Shown here: positions 7,152-13,664 of the stretch, piece after piece | Layout: each line of letters starts with the position of its first letter | Numbering within the stretch: position 1 is the stretch's first letter | NCBI GenBank assembly: GCA_002441045.1 | Contig: DJWQ01000038.1 | Coordinates: forward strand, 1 to 13,664 | From: Firmicutes bacterium UBA6226 | GTDB lineage: Bacteria > Bacillota_A > Clostridia > Peptostreptococcales > Acidaminobacteraceae | Length of the DNA stretch: 13,664 bases | Direction: 5' to 3' | Made by a program: the position numbers and the translations under genes | Notes under the pieces: generated by a model | Told to the model about the DNA's origin: nothing | Databases searched by the model: none | Seen by the model: only the letters and a program-made list of their open reading frames with translations

Positions 7152-7856
7152 TTATAGTTCGATACAAATCACGGTTATGTTATCTTTTCCACCATTGTGA
7201 TTTGCAAGATCTACCATCGCTTGTGGAACTGAGTTGAATTCAGTGTTCTGAATAAGTTCCAGAAGTTCAAGAGACGACACCATATTGGATAGGCCATCTG
7301 AACACAACACGATATGGGTAAACTCATTTATATTATATTCTTTGATACAAATATCAAATTGTCGATCGACGCCGAGCGCACTTGTAATGATATTTCTATC
7401 AGGGTGCTTTTCTGCTTCTTCTATACTTATACTGCCAATCTTAACAAGCTCTGCCACTAGGGAGTGATCTTCTGATAACTGAACAATTTCATTGTCCTTA
7501 ATGCCATAACATCTACTGTCACCTACATTTACCACCCATAAAGATTCACCTTCAAAATGTGCAATAACTGAGGTTGTTCCCATGCCACGACATTCTGGAT
7601 GTTCTTTAACATAGCTGATTATTGCATCATTTGCTTTCTCAAGAATGACTTTAAATTTTTCTTCTAAACTCGAAACTGCTTGTTCATTAAAATTCTCTAC
7701 AATATGCCTTGCAGCAATTTCAGCTGCAACTTCACCTGCTTGATAACCGCCCATACCATCTGTAATAATATATAGCGCAGATTCTTCACAGAGAATGTAA
7801 TAATCTTCATTATTTTCTCTCATTTTGCCCACATCAGTTAATGCGACCGCTTTCAT
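7152..7856 (-). CDS. prpC: PP2C-type Ser/Thr protein phosphatase (PrpC/Stp)
   Basis: This metal-dependent (PPM/PP2C) phosphatase dephosphorylates PrkC and its targets. Numbering from the chosen start, the 234-residue protein shows the full motif set: RENNEDYY with Asp18, ITDGMGGYQAGE with Asp33 and Gly34, MGTTSV, VVNVGDSRCYGI, LSEDHSLV, CSDGLSNMV and GGKDNITV near the end. These acidic residues form the two-metal centre. Two adjacent ATGs occur (7859 and 7856). GAGG is only 3 bases from the first and 6 from the second, so I chose 7856. It is tightly linked to prkC (10-base gap), the conserved kinase-phosphatase pair. Upstream, rsmB ends only 25 bases away; the rlmN gene usually found between them is missing. 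Confidence 0.96.
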   Translation of the reverse strand: MKAVALTDVGKMRENNEDYYILCEESALYIITDGMGGYQAGEVAAEIAARHIVENFNEQAVSSLEEKFKVILEKANDAIISYVKEHPECRGMGTTSVIAHFEGESLWVVNVGDSRCYGIKDNEIVQLSEDHSLVAELVKIGSISIEEAEKHPDRNIITSALGVDRQFDICIKEYNINEFTHIVLCSDGLSNMVSSLELLELIQNTEFNSVPQAMVDLANHNGGKDNITVICIEL

Positions 7857-7881
7857 CATTTACCTCTCTCTTAGCTTAAAA

Positions 7882-9186
7882 CTAAGACCTTCTTATTAAT
7901 CTTGCTATGAAAAAACCATCAGAACCATGTTGATTTGGAAAGAATGTTTGTGGTGTGGATTCTAGTATAAAACTGTCATTATTTTTTATAAATGCTTCCA
8001 CAATAGATTCGTTCTCACCTCTATTAAGTGTACAAGTACTATAAATCAATTTTCCACCTTGTTTGACATACTTTGATGAAACATCAAGAATACTCGCTTG
8101 GATCAATTCTAAATCCTTTAAACTATCTGGAGTTTTATTGTATTTGATATCTGGTTTTCGTCTTATGATCCCTAGACCAGAACAAGGCGCATCAACCACT
8201 ACAATATCGGCTTGATCAATCAAAGTTTCATCTAAAACTGATGCATCATAGCTTTCTATCCTACTATTAGTCAGCCCTAGTCTTTCGAAATTTTCTTTGA
8301 TCAACTCGAGTTTGCTCTCTTGTAAATCCCTCGAAATAACACATCCTGTATTTTCTAATTTTTGAGCAAAGTGCGTTGATTTACCACCAGGAGCCGCACA
8401 GACATCTATAATTAAATCACCTTTACGAACTTCAGTAAAACCAGCTACTGCCATAGAACTTAAATCTTGTATGATAAATGCCCCTGTTTCATAGCCATTT
8501 AGCTGTTTCACACTGTTGCCATTCATATTCTTTATAATAATGCCTTCATCAAGTGTTTCAGAAGCGATAGCTGTTACACCTTGGTTTTCTAAATCACGAA
8601 GGACATCATCGCGTGTCGTTTTAAAAGTGTTCACTCTAAGTGTCATTTCAGGGATTTTATGATTAGCGATTAAAAGCGCTTCAGTGAAAGAGATACCATA
8701 TTGATCTATCCAAAGTGAAATCAACCACTCCGGATACGAATAGGCGATGCTAAGGTAAGTTACAATATGCTTGCTTTTATTTGGAAGTTCAACTTGTTTA
8801 CCCATTCGAATAAACTGTCTCAAAATCCCATTAACAAAACCGCCATATTTTTGAGAAATGCCTTTTGCTAGTTTGACTGCTTCATTAACCGCCGCAGACT
8901 CAGGGATTTTATCCATATCACTTAATTGATACAAACCCATTCTAAGTATATTAATTATGGATTGATCTATTCTGCCAAATCTCAGGGATGATAACTTGCG
9001 TATATAGTAATCCAAACGAATTTGATTTTCTAAAACGCCTAACACGATTTGTGAAATAAATCTACGATCAATGGACTCAATATCGAAAGAATCAAAGGTT
9101 CTATTTAATATAACATGTGAAAACTCACCAGTTTCACTTATTTCATCTAATATTCTTAACGCCAATTTTCTTGCATTTATCTTCAT
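7882..9186 (-). CDS. rsmB: 16S rRNA (cytosine(967)-C(5))-methyltransferase RsmB
   Basis: RsmB methylates C967 of 16S rRNA (E. coli numbering) using S-adenosylmethionine. The 434-residue length is typical. An N-terminal NusB-like RNA-binding domain spans about 1-135 (ARKLALRIL..., then VNEAVKLAK...FVNGILR). The catalytic domain carries the SAM-binding loop DVCAAPGGKS (261-270), DAPCSGLGIIRRKPDIK (332-348, Cys335) and YSTCTL (382-387, nucleophile Cys385). Both catalytic cysteines of the m5C family are present. It ends GSDGFFIARL, the usual C-terminal signature. The start ATG follows GAGGAT by 5 bases. It is the first gene of its unit, with an extended -10 promoter about 25 bases upstream and the previous unit's terminator beyond that. 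Confidence 0.96.
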   Translation of the reverse strand: MKINARKLALRILDEISETGEFSHVILNRTFDSFDIESIDRRFISQIVLGVLENQIRLDYYIRKLSSLRFGRIDQSIINILRMGLYQLSDMDKIPESAAVNEAVKLAKGISQKYGGFVNGILRQFIRMGKQVELPNKSKHIVTYLSIAYSYPEWLISLWIDQYGISFTEALLIANHKIPEMTLRVNTFKTTRDDVLRDLENQGVTAIASETLDEGIIIKNMNGNSVKQLNGYETGAFIIQDLSSMAVAGFTEVRKGDLIIDVCAAPGGKSTHFAQKLENTGCVISRDLQESKLELIKENFERLGLTNSRIESYDASVLDETLIDQADIVVVDAPCSGLGIIRRKPDIKYNKTPDSLKDLELIQASILDVSSKYVKQGGKLIYSTCTLNRGENESIVEAFIKNNDSFILESTPQTFFPNQHGSDGFFIARLIRRS

Positions 9187-9197
9187 TATTTATCCTC

Positions 9198-9228
9198 GCT
9201 TATCTGAACTATTATACCAAAGATAAGC
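9198..9228. repeat. Inverted repeat bracketing the rsmB -10 box
   Basis: GCTTATCT (9198-9205) and AGATAAGC (9221-9228) are perfect 8-base inverted copies with a 15-base spacer. The spacer contains the TATAAT box almost at its centre. The geometry resembles an operator for a dimeric regulator, but no regulator gene is nearby and the match could be chance. Confidence 0.4.
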
Positions 9229-9239
9229 AATTAATTTAA
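9211..9239 (-). promoter_or_regulatory. Extended -10 promoter of the rsmB-thiN unit
   Basis: The minus strand reads TGGTATAAT, a perfect -10 box (9211-9216) with the TG extension. A weak -35 (TTAAAT, 9234-9239) lies at 17-base spacing, which is acceptable when the extension is present. The predicted start of transcription is near 9204, about 18 bases before the rsmB ATG. The unit upstream is closed by a terminator, so a promoter is required here. Confidence 0.75.
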
Positions 9240-9281
9240 GTGTATCATATGATTTATCAAAATATTTTAATATCCATACAT

Positions 9282-9330
9282 AAAAATCCTGCCATCTGGT
9301 TGTACACTAAGGTACAAATGACGACAGGAT
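9282..9330 (-). terminator. Intrinsic terminator of the priA-yugP unit
   Basis: The stem is ATCCTG (9286-9291) with CAGGAT (9325-9330), continuing inward through G-U pairs to GTAC arms around a six-base loop. On the minus strand it is followed by five U. It lies about 40 bases after the zinc peptidase stop and separates that unit from rsmB. Confidence 0.9.
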
Positions 9331-9370
9331 CATATTTTAAAAACAAATTATTACTGCAAATAAACTATCG

Positions 9371-10048
9371 TTAATCTCTTCCTCTATTGAGAAGAAGTAA
9401 TCTAACCAACTGACCAATTGCCATAGCGGCTGCTGCAACATAGGTCATAGCGGCTGCTCTAAGAACACGTCTTGCATCGCCGTTTTCTTCTGTACTAAGA
9501 ATGCCATAACTTTCCATCAATTTGATTGCTCTTGAACTCGCATCAAATTCAACTGGTAAAGTCAACAGTTGGAAGACAACTGAAAACGAAAAGAACAATA
9601 TACCAATATTAATAAGCTGTGGCATAGAAAAAATCATACCTGCAATAAACAATGGCCATAATGCTTGTGAGCCTAATTGAGCTGCAGGAAGGATCGCAGT
9701 TCTTAGGGATAATGGTGCATAGCCATTTGCGTGCTGTAAAGCGTGTCCAACTTCGTGACAAGCCACACTAACTGAAGCAATTGATGGATTATCGTACACT
9801 GGCTCAGATAATCTAACCGTTTTAGATCTTGGATCATAGTGGTCTGTTAAATAGCCCGAAACTCTTTCGATTTTAACATCATATAACCCGTTGTTTCTCA
9901 ATATCATGTCAGCAGCTTGAGCGCCTGTCAAACCTCTCATATTTCTAACTTTATGAAACTTATTAAAGGTTGATTTTACACCCATGCTAGCAAAAGATGC
10001 AACTATAAATAATACTAATATGAGTAAATAACTTGAACCGTAATACAT
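9371..10048 (-). CDS. Membrane zinc metallopeptidase, YugP family
   Basis: This 225-residue member of the YugP-like (DUF2268-independent, Peptidase_Mx/neutral zinc metallopeptidase) group is an integral membrane protein of unproven substrate. A short N-terminal hydrophobic helix (about 7-23) precedes a soluble part with GLTGAQAADMILRNNG (39-54) and a YDPRSKTVRLSEPVY strand (71-85). The zinc motif HEVGHALQH (98-106) supplies His98, Glu99 and His102. Glu167 in LPVEFDAS, after two or three hydrophobic helices (about 131-165), is the likely third ligand. A last hydrophobic segment (199-217) ends in a basic tail. The ATG at 10048 begins one base after the fmt stop, with its AGGAGG inside the last fmt codons, so translation is coupled. 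Presence next to fmt/def is common in Clostridia; a role in membrane protein quality control is only a guess. Confidence 0.92.
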   Translation of the reverse strand: MYYGSSYLLILVLFIVASFASMGVKSTFNKFHKVRNMRGLTGAQAADMILRNNGLYDVKIERVSGYLTDHYDPRSKTVRLSEPVYDNPSIASVSVACHEVGHALQHANGYAPLSLRTAILPAAQLGSQALWPLFIAGMIFSMPQLINIGILFFSFSVVFQLLTLPVEFDASSRAIKLMESYGILSTEENGDARRVLRAAAMTYVAAAAMAIGQLVRLLLLNRGRD

Positions 10049-10049
10049 A

Positions 10050-10991
10050 TTAAACCTCCTGTTGACCTAATATCATTCCTAGTTTAATTTCGTTACCCAA
10101 TAAAAAAGCTTGAGTAGTCATTCTTTTATTACTACCTAACTGTAATTCTAGAATACTTAAAATGCCATCACCTGTTTTAACCCAAATGCTTTTTTTATCA
10201 AACTGGACGATTTCACCATTAGCGGCTTCTTTAAAGTCATCATTTTGAATGACATCTGCAGAAAATATTTTAAGTGTTTCATCATTGTATTTGGTATGCG
10301 CTACAGGCCAGGGATTAAAACCTCTTATTTTCATTTCAATCTTACTAGCACTTTCGCCCCAATCGATTAACGCTAAATTTTTATTTAACATCTTAGCATA
10401 AGTGCTGAGCGAATCATCTTGAACTTCTGGAACGAGTTCATTTTTTAATATTTTATCCAGTGTCTCAATCAAAAGTTCAGCGCCTACGGATGCAAGTTCT
10501 ACCGTTAAGTCGCCTGCATTTTTTCTTTCGACAGCCACTTCTCTTTTAAGAAGCATATCACCAGTATCAAGACCAGCTGCCATGAGCATCGTCGTAACGC
10601 CTGTTACTGGTTCACCATCTATGATTGCCCAGTTAATCGGCGCTGCTCCTCGGTACTTAGGTAAAAGCGATGCGTGTACATTAATACAACCGAATCTTGG
10701 GATATCTAATATTTCTTGTGACAATAGCTGACCATACGCGACGACAACGATTATTTCTGGATGAAGCGATCTAATCGTTTCTGGCCATTCACCCACTCTA
10801 ATCTTATCGGGTTGATAAACTGGTAAATCATACTTTAATGCGCATTCCTTAACTGGAGGAAACGCCATCTTTTTACCTCTACCTTTTGGTTTATCTGGTT
10901 GTGTAAAAACGCCAACGACTTCGTGATGCTTAACCAATTGTTCAAGTGTATCTACTGCAAAATCAGGTGTTCCCATAAAAATTACTCTCAT
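10050..10991 (-). CDS. fmt: Methionyl-tRNA formyltransferase
   Basis: Fmt formylates initiator Met-tRNA using 10-formyltetrahydrofolate. From the chosen start the protein is 313 residues, the usual length. It opens MRVIFMGTPDFA, then has a basic loop KPKGRGKK (34-41) that contacts the acceptor stem. The catalytic segment INVHASLLPKYRGAAPINWAI (103-123) contains Asn104 and His106, and LDTGDML supplies Asp142. The C-terminal OB-like tRNA-binding domain includes IRGFNPWPVAH. An ATG 13 codons upstream (11030) would overlap def by 23 bases and add a non-homologous MWKKKLNKEIVLP extension. The 10991 ATG matches the family start and has GGAG at the def stop. def lies directly upstream, a functional pair: one adds the formyl group, the other removes it. 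Confidence 0.96.
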   Translation of the reverse strand: MRVIFMGTPDFAVDTLEQLVKHHEVVGVFTQPDKPKGRGKKMAFPPVKECALKYDLPVYQPDKIRVGEWPETIRSLHPEIIVVVAYGQLLSQEILDIPRFGCINVHASLLPKYRGAAPINWAIIDGEPVTGVTTMLMAAGLDTGDMLLKREVAVERKNAGDLTVELASVGAELLIETLDKILKNELVPEVQDDSLSTYAKMLNKNLALIDWGESASKIEMKIRGFNPWPVAHTKYNDETLKIFSADVIQNDDFKEAANGEIVQFDKKSIWVKTGDGILSILELQLGSNKRMTTQAFLLGNEIKLGMILGQQEV

Positions 10992-11007
10992 TGGTAAGAC
11001 GATCTCC

Positions 11008-11472
11008 TTATTCAGCTTTTTCTTCCACAATTATTTGTTTATCGATATATAAGACACCGTCCAAATGATCAATTTCATGGCAAAGTACTCTTGCCAATAG
11101 TTCTTCACCGACGATTTCATAAGACTCACCATCTAAATCTTCAAATTGTACCGTTACAGAAAGTGGTCTTTTAACAATTCCATGACGACCTGGAAGACTT
11201 AGGCAACCTTCTTCTTCCATTTGAATGCCACTTTGATCGACTATTCTAGGATTGATTAAAGCCATTGGCCCTTCATCATCATATAGATCAAAGACGATCA
11301 CACGTTTTAAAATGCCTATTTGTGGTGCTGCAAGGCCAACGCCATCAGCATCATGCATCGTTTCAATCATATCCTCAACTAAAACTTCTAATTTTTCATC
11401 AAAAACCGTTACTTCTCTAGCTACCTTTCGAAGAACTGGATCATTATCTGTACGAATCGTTCGAATTGCCAT
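11008..11472 (-). CDS. def: Peptide deformylase
   Basis: Def removes the formyl group from the N-terminus of nascent proteins at the ribosome exit. The 154-residue protein has all three motifs: GVGLAAPQIG (44-53), EEGCLSLPG (87-95, metal ligand Cys90) and CHEIDHLDG (131-139, ligands His132 and His136, catalytic Glu133). The short length without the motif-proximal insertion is closer to the type 1 form than the longer Bacillus type 2. The ATG at 11472 has AGGAGG five bases upstream. It follows priA by 29 bases and precedes fmt by 16. Confidence 0.97.
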   Translation of the reverse strand: MAIRTIRTDNDPVLRKVAREVTVFDEKLEVLVEDMIETMHDADGVGLAAPQIGILKRVIVFDLYDDEGPMALINPRIVDQSGIQMEEEGCLSLPGRHGIVKRPLSVTVQFEDLDGESYEIVGEELLARVLCHEIDHLDGVLYIDKQIIVEEKAE

Positions 11473-11501
11473 GTTTTCCTCCTGTTAACTTATCTATAAC
11501 A

Positions 11502-13664
11502 TTATAATATATGAGTTGCATCTAAATCCATACTTAATTTGCAAGTCTTCACATCATTAAAATGTGTTTCAAGATCTCTTAATATCTCCTTAATCTCCGG
11601 TAGGATTTCAGGTTTAACTTTTATGATGACTTGCCAACGGTATGTGTTGTCTATTTTCTTTAATAATGCAGGATTTGCAGGGTAAAGTTCAATATTATTT
11701 TGTAAACCTTTTTTTAATATTTTCTTCTTTAGATACATATGGCTTCTCTCTGCAAATTCACCTGCCACTTGAGATTGACTTGAAGTGAATAATAAATTAA
11801 TCAAATTATAATATGGCGGATACTTCATCAGTTCTCTATAATTGATCTCATTTTGATAAAAGGATTCGAAGCTATCTTGATTGAGTGCATAATGATCTGG
11901 AGAATAGGTTTGTAAGATAACTCGACCTTCATGCTCACCTCTGCCTGCCCTTCCAGCAACTTGATTAAACAGCTGATAAGCCCTTTCAGCGGCTTGAAAA
12001 TTAGGCAAATTGAGCATTAAATCTGCAGAAAGGATCCCTATTAACGTGACGTTTTTAAAATCAAGACCCTTTGCAACCATTTGTGTCCCAATTAAAATAT
12101 CCACTGCCTCAGCCTCAACATCAGAAATAATCTGTTCAACACTTCCCTTTTTACTAGTAGTGGTTCGATCCATTCTAGCAATTTTTGCTTTAGGAAATAA
12201 GTCAGATAGCTGTTCTTCAACTTTTTCAGTTCCAACACCAAAATACTTAAAATACTGGCTTTCACACTTTGGACATTTTTTTGGCACATAGGTTTCATAA
12301 TTACAATAATTACACTTAACTGATTTTTCACCCTTAAAGTAAGTTAAAGTAACATCACAGTTAGGGCAGGCTAATGTAAAACCGCAGCTCCTACAAGAAA
12401 CAAATGTACTGTGACCCTTTCTATTGAGAAAGATGATTATTTGTTGCTTCTTGTCCAGTGTTTCCGACATTGCTTCATATAAAGAGCGGCTTAAAATTGA
12501 TTTGTTCCCATCCTTCAATTCCTGACGCATATCTACTATTTGTATCTCTGGTACGGATTTCTGATTGTGGCGGCTGTTTAATCTAATTAAACGTCTTTTA
12601 CCATCTAATGCCTCTTTATAGCTACCAACAGTAGGTGTTGCAGAACCAGAAATTAAGATAGCATCAGATGCCTCTGAACGGTATTTTGCAACATCATAGG
12701 TCGTATATTTCGGTCTTTTTTCAGAACGAAAAGCGGGTTCATGACATTCATCTATAATGATAATACCGATCGCATCAAGTGGTGCAAATATAGCAGATCT
12801 AGCGCCTATCACGATATCGTAATCACCTCGTTTTATACCCTTCCATTGATCATATCTCTCGCCAGGTGATAGCTTTGAGTGTAATAACGCTATTCGATCA
12901 GCATCAAACCGAGATGCCAATCGTCCGACCAGCTGCGATGTCAAAGTAATCTCAGGTACGACAACAATTGCTTTTTTACCTTCTTTGATGATGGTTTCAA
13001 TCAGTTCTGCGTAGACTTCAGTTTTTCCACTTCCTGTGACACCATAAAGCAAAAAATCACTTGCTCTTTTCGCTCTAAAAGTCTCCAATATTTCACGGTA
13101 CGCTATATCCTGCTCAGGATTAAGACTTATATTCTTCTTGCTCTCTCTAACCGACATAAACTCAGGCAAGCGAAGAATATTTCTTTTTTCCAATAATAAG
13201 GCACCATCGTCACAAAAACGGTCGATAACTGTTTTAGGTACTTTTAATATCGCTTGAACATCTAATCTTTTCGCTTCAATATGTCTCATCATATACTGAG
13301 CTAATTTTTGTCTTGCGATATGATTGGAAGGTATACTATCTAAATAAGCCTTCAAGTATTCTGTAGCAATAATCCAATCTTCAGTAGCGTCTACGACACT
13401 TTGCTCAAACTCATACCTAAGATCAATTGCCCCTATCGCTAATAGTCGATTGATGGCATTGCGTTTTGTGGCGATAGAAGCATCTAATATGAGATCTTCT
13501 TCAACCATTTCAGACTGGCGCAACCGATCTATTATTGAAGCTTCTGCCCTTTTCAGTTTACGCTCAGTGGCATCAAAATCATTTCTATAAGAATAAATTT
13601 TCTTTTGATTCACTTGTGTTCCTGAAGGTAAAAAAAGCTGCAAAGCCTCTGAAACTGTGCAAAC
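11502..13664 (-). CDS. priA: Primosomal protein N' (replication restart helicase PriA), 5' end missing
   Basis: PriA recognises collapsed replication forks and reloads the replicative helicase. The reading frame is open to the window edge, so the N-terminal part of the 3'-end-binding domain is missing; 720 residues are visible. The TTG at 13643 is internal, since VCTVSEA precedes it in frame. Helicase motifs: Walker A GVTGSGKTEVY (about 208-218), VVVPEITLTSQ, DECH (305-308) and GSATPT. The eight-cysteine zinc module follows (CRSCGFTLACPNC...CNYCNYETYVPKKCPKC). The last motifs are TQMVAKGLDF and QVAGRAGRG. The Walker B motif reads DECH where PriA normally has DEEH. The C-terminal domain ends DATHIL. 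It is the first visible gene of the priA-def-fmt-peptidase unit; its promoter is outside the window. Confidence 0.96.
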   Translation of the reverse strand, partial: VCTVSEALQLFLPSGTQVNQKKIYSYRNDFDATERKLKRAEASIIDRLRQSEMVEEDLILDASIATKRNAINRLLAIGAIDLRYEFEQSVVDATEDWIIATEYLKAYLDSIPSNHIARQKLAQYMMRHIEAKRLDVQAILKVPKTVIDRFCDDGALLLEKRNILRLPEFMSVRESKKNISLNPEQDIAYREILETFRAKRASDFLLYGVTGSGKTEVYAELIETIIKEGKKAIVVVPEITLTSQLVGRLASRFDADRIALLHSKLSPGERYDQWKGIKRGDYDIVIGARSAIFAPLDAIGIIIIDECHEPAFRSEKRPKYTTYDVAKYRSEASDAILISGSATPTVGSYKEALDGKRRLIRLNSRHNQKSVPEIQIVDMRQELKDGNKSILSRSLYEAMSETLDKKQQIIIFLNRKGHSTFVSCRSCGFTLACPNCDVTLTYFKGEKSVKCNYCNYETYVPKKCPKCESQYFKYFGVGTEKVEEQLSDLFPKAKIARMDRTTTSKKGSVEQIISDVEAEAVDILIGTQMVAKGLDFKNVTLIGILSADLMLNLPNFQAAERAYQLFNQVAGRAGRGEHEGRVILQTYSPDHYALNQDSFESFYQNEINYRELMKYPPYYNLINLLFTSSQSQVAGEFAERSHMYLKKKILKKGLQNNIELYPANPALLKKIDNTYRWQVIIKVKPEILPEIKEILRDLETHFNDVKTCKLSMDLDATHIL

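Noticed and set aside
10992..11030. N-terminal extension of fmt overlapping def
   Set aside because: The added residues match no Fmt N-terminus, and the downstream ATG at 10991 has a ribosome site and the conserved MRVIFMGTPDF start.
12010..12331. Two overlapping open frames inside priA, one on each strand
   Set aside because: Both lie in the priA zinc and motif V region and are shadows of its coding sequence, without initiation signals.

Overview
The window is a housekeeping block from a low-GC Gram-positive bacterium (Bacillota, most likely class Clostridia). The protein families, AT-rich spacers, strong GGAGG-type ribosome sites and gene order all point that way. The order priA-def-fmt-(yugP-like)-rsmB-prpC-prkC-rsgA-rpe-thiN, then opposed rpmB, then asp23-fakA-recG, is the classical firmicute arrangement. 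Genus cannot be settled from the sequence. All genes except rpmB lie on the minus strand, so transcription runs from high to low coordinates.

Right part (9282-13664): priA (its N-terminus lies off the window), def, fmt and a membrane zinc peptidase form a tight run ending in a strong intrinsic terminator (9282-9330). The run joins replication restart to the two enzymes that add and remove the initiator formyl group. Middle part (2805-9239): an extended -10 promoter in front of rsmB starts a second run, rsmB-prpC-prkC-rsgA-rpe-thiN. It has spacers of at most 25 bases or short overlaps and ends at an interrupted hairpin with a U-tract (2805-2887). It combines 16S rRNA methylation, a PP2C phosphatase and PASTA kinase pair, 30S assembly GTPase RsgA, and two metabolic enzymes (Rpe, ThiN).

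Left part (1-2716): rpmB is the only plus-strand gene. It has its own promoter and terminator and is divergent from asp23-fakA (envelope stress/alkaline shock family and fatty acid kinase). A long hairpin terminator separates fakA from recG, which runs off the left edge.

No mobile element, CRISPR array, tRNA, rRNA or clear novel system was found. The points worth a second look are modest: two expected neighbours are missing (no rlmN between rsmB and prpC, no spoVM between thiN and rpmB), a terminator abuts the recG ribosome site, an inverted repeat brackets the rsmB -10 box, and two conserved motifs carry substitutions (PriA DECH, PrkC HRDIKS).
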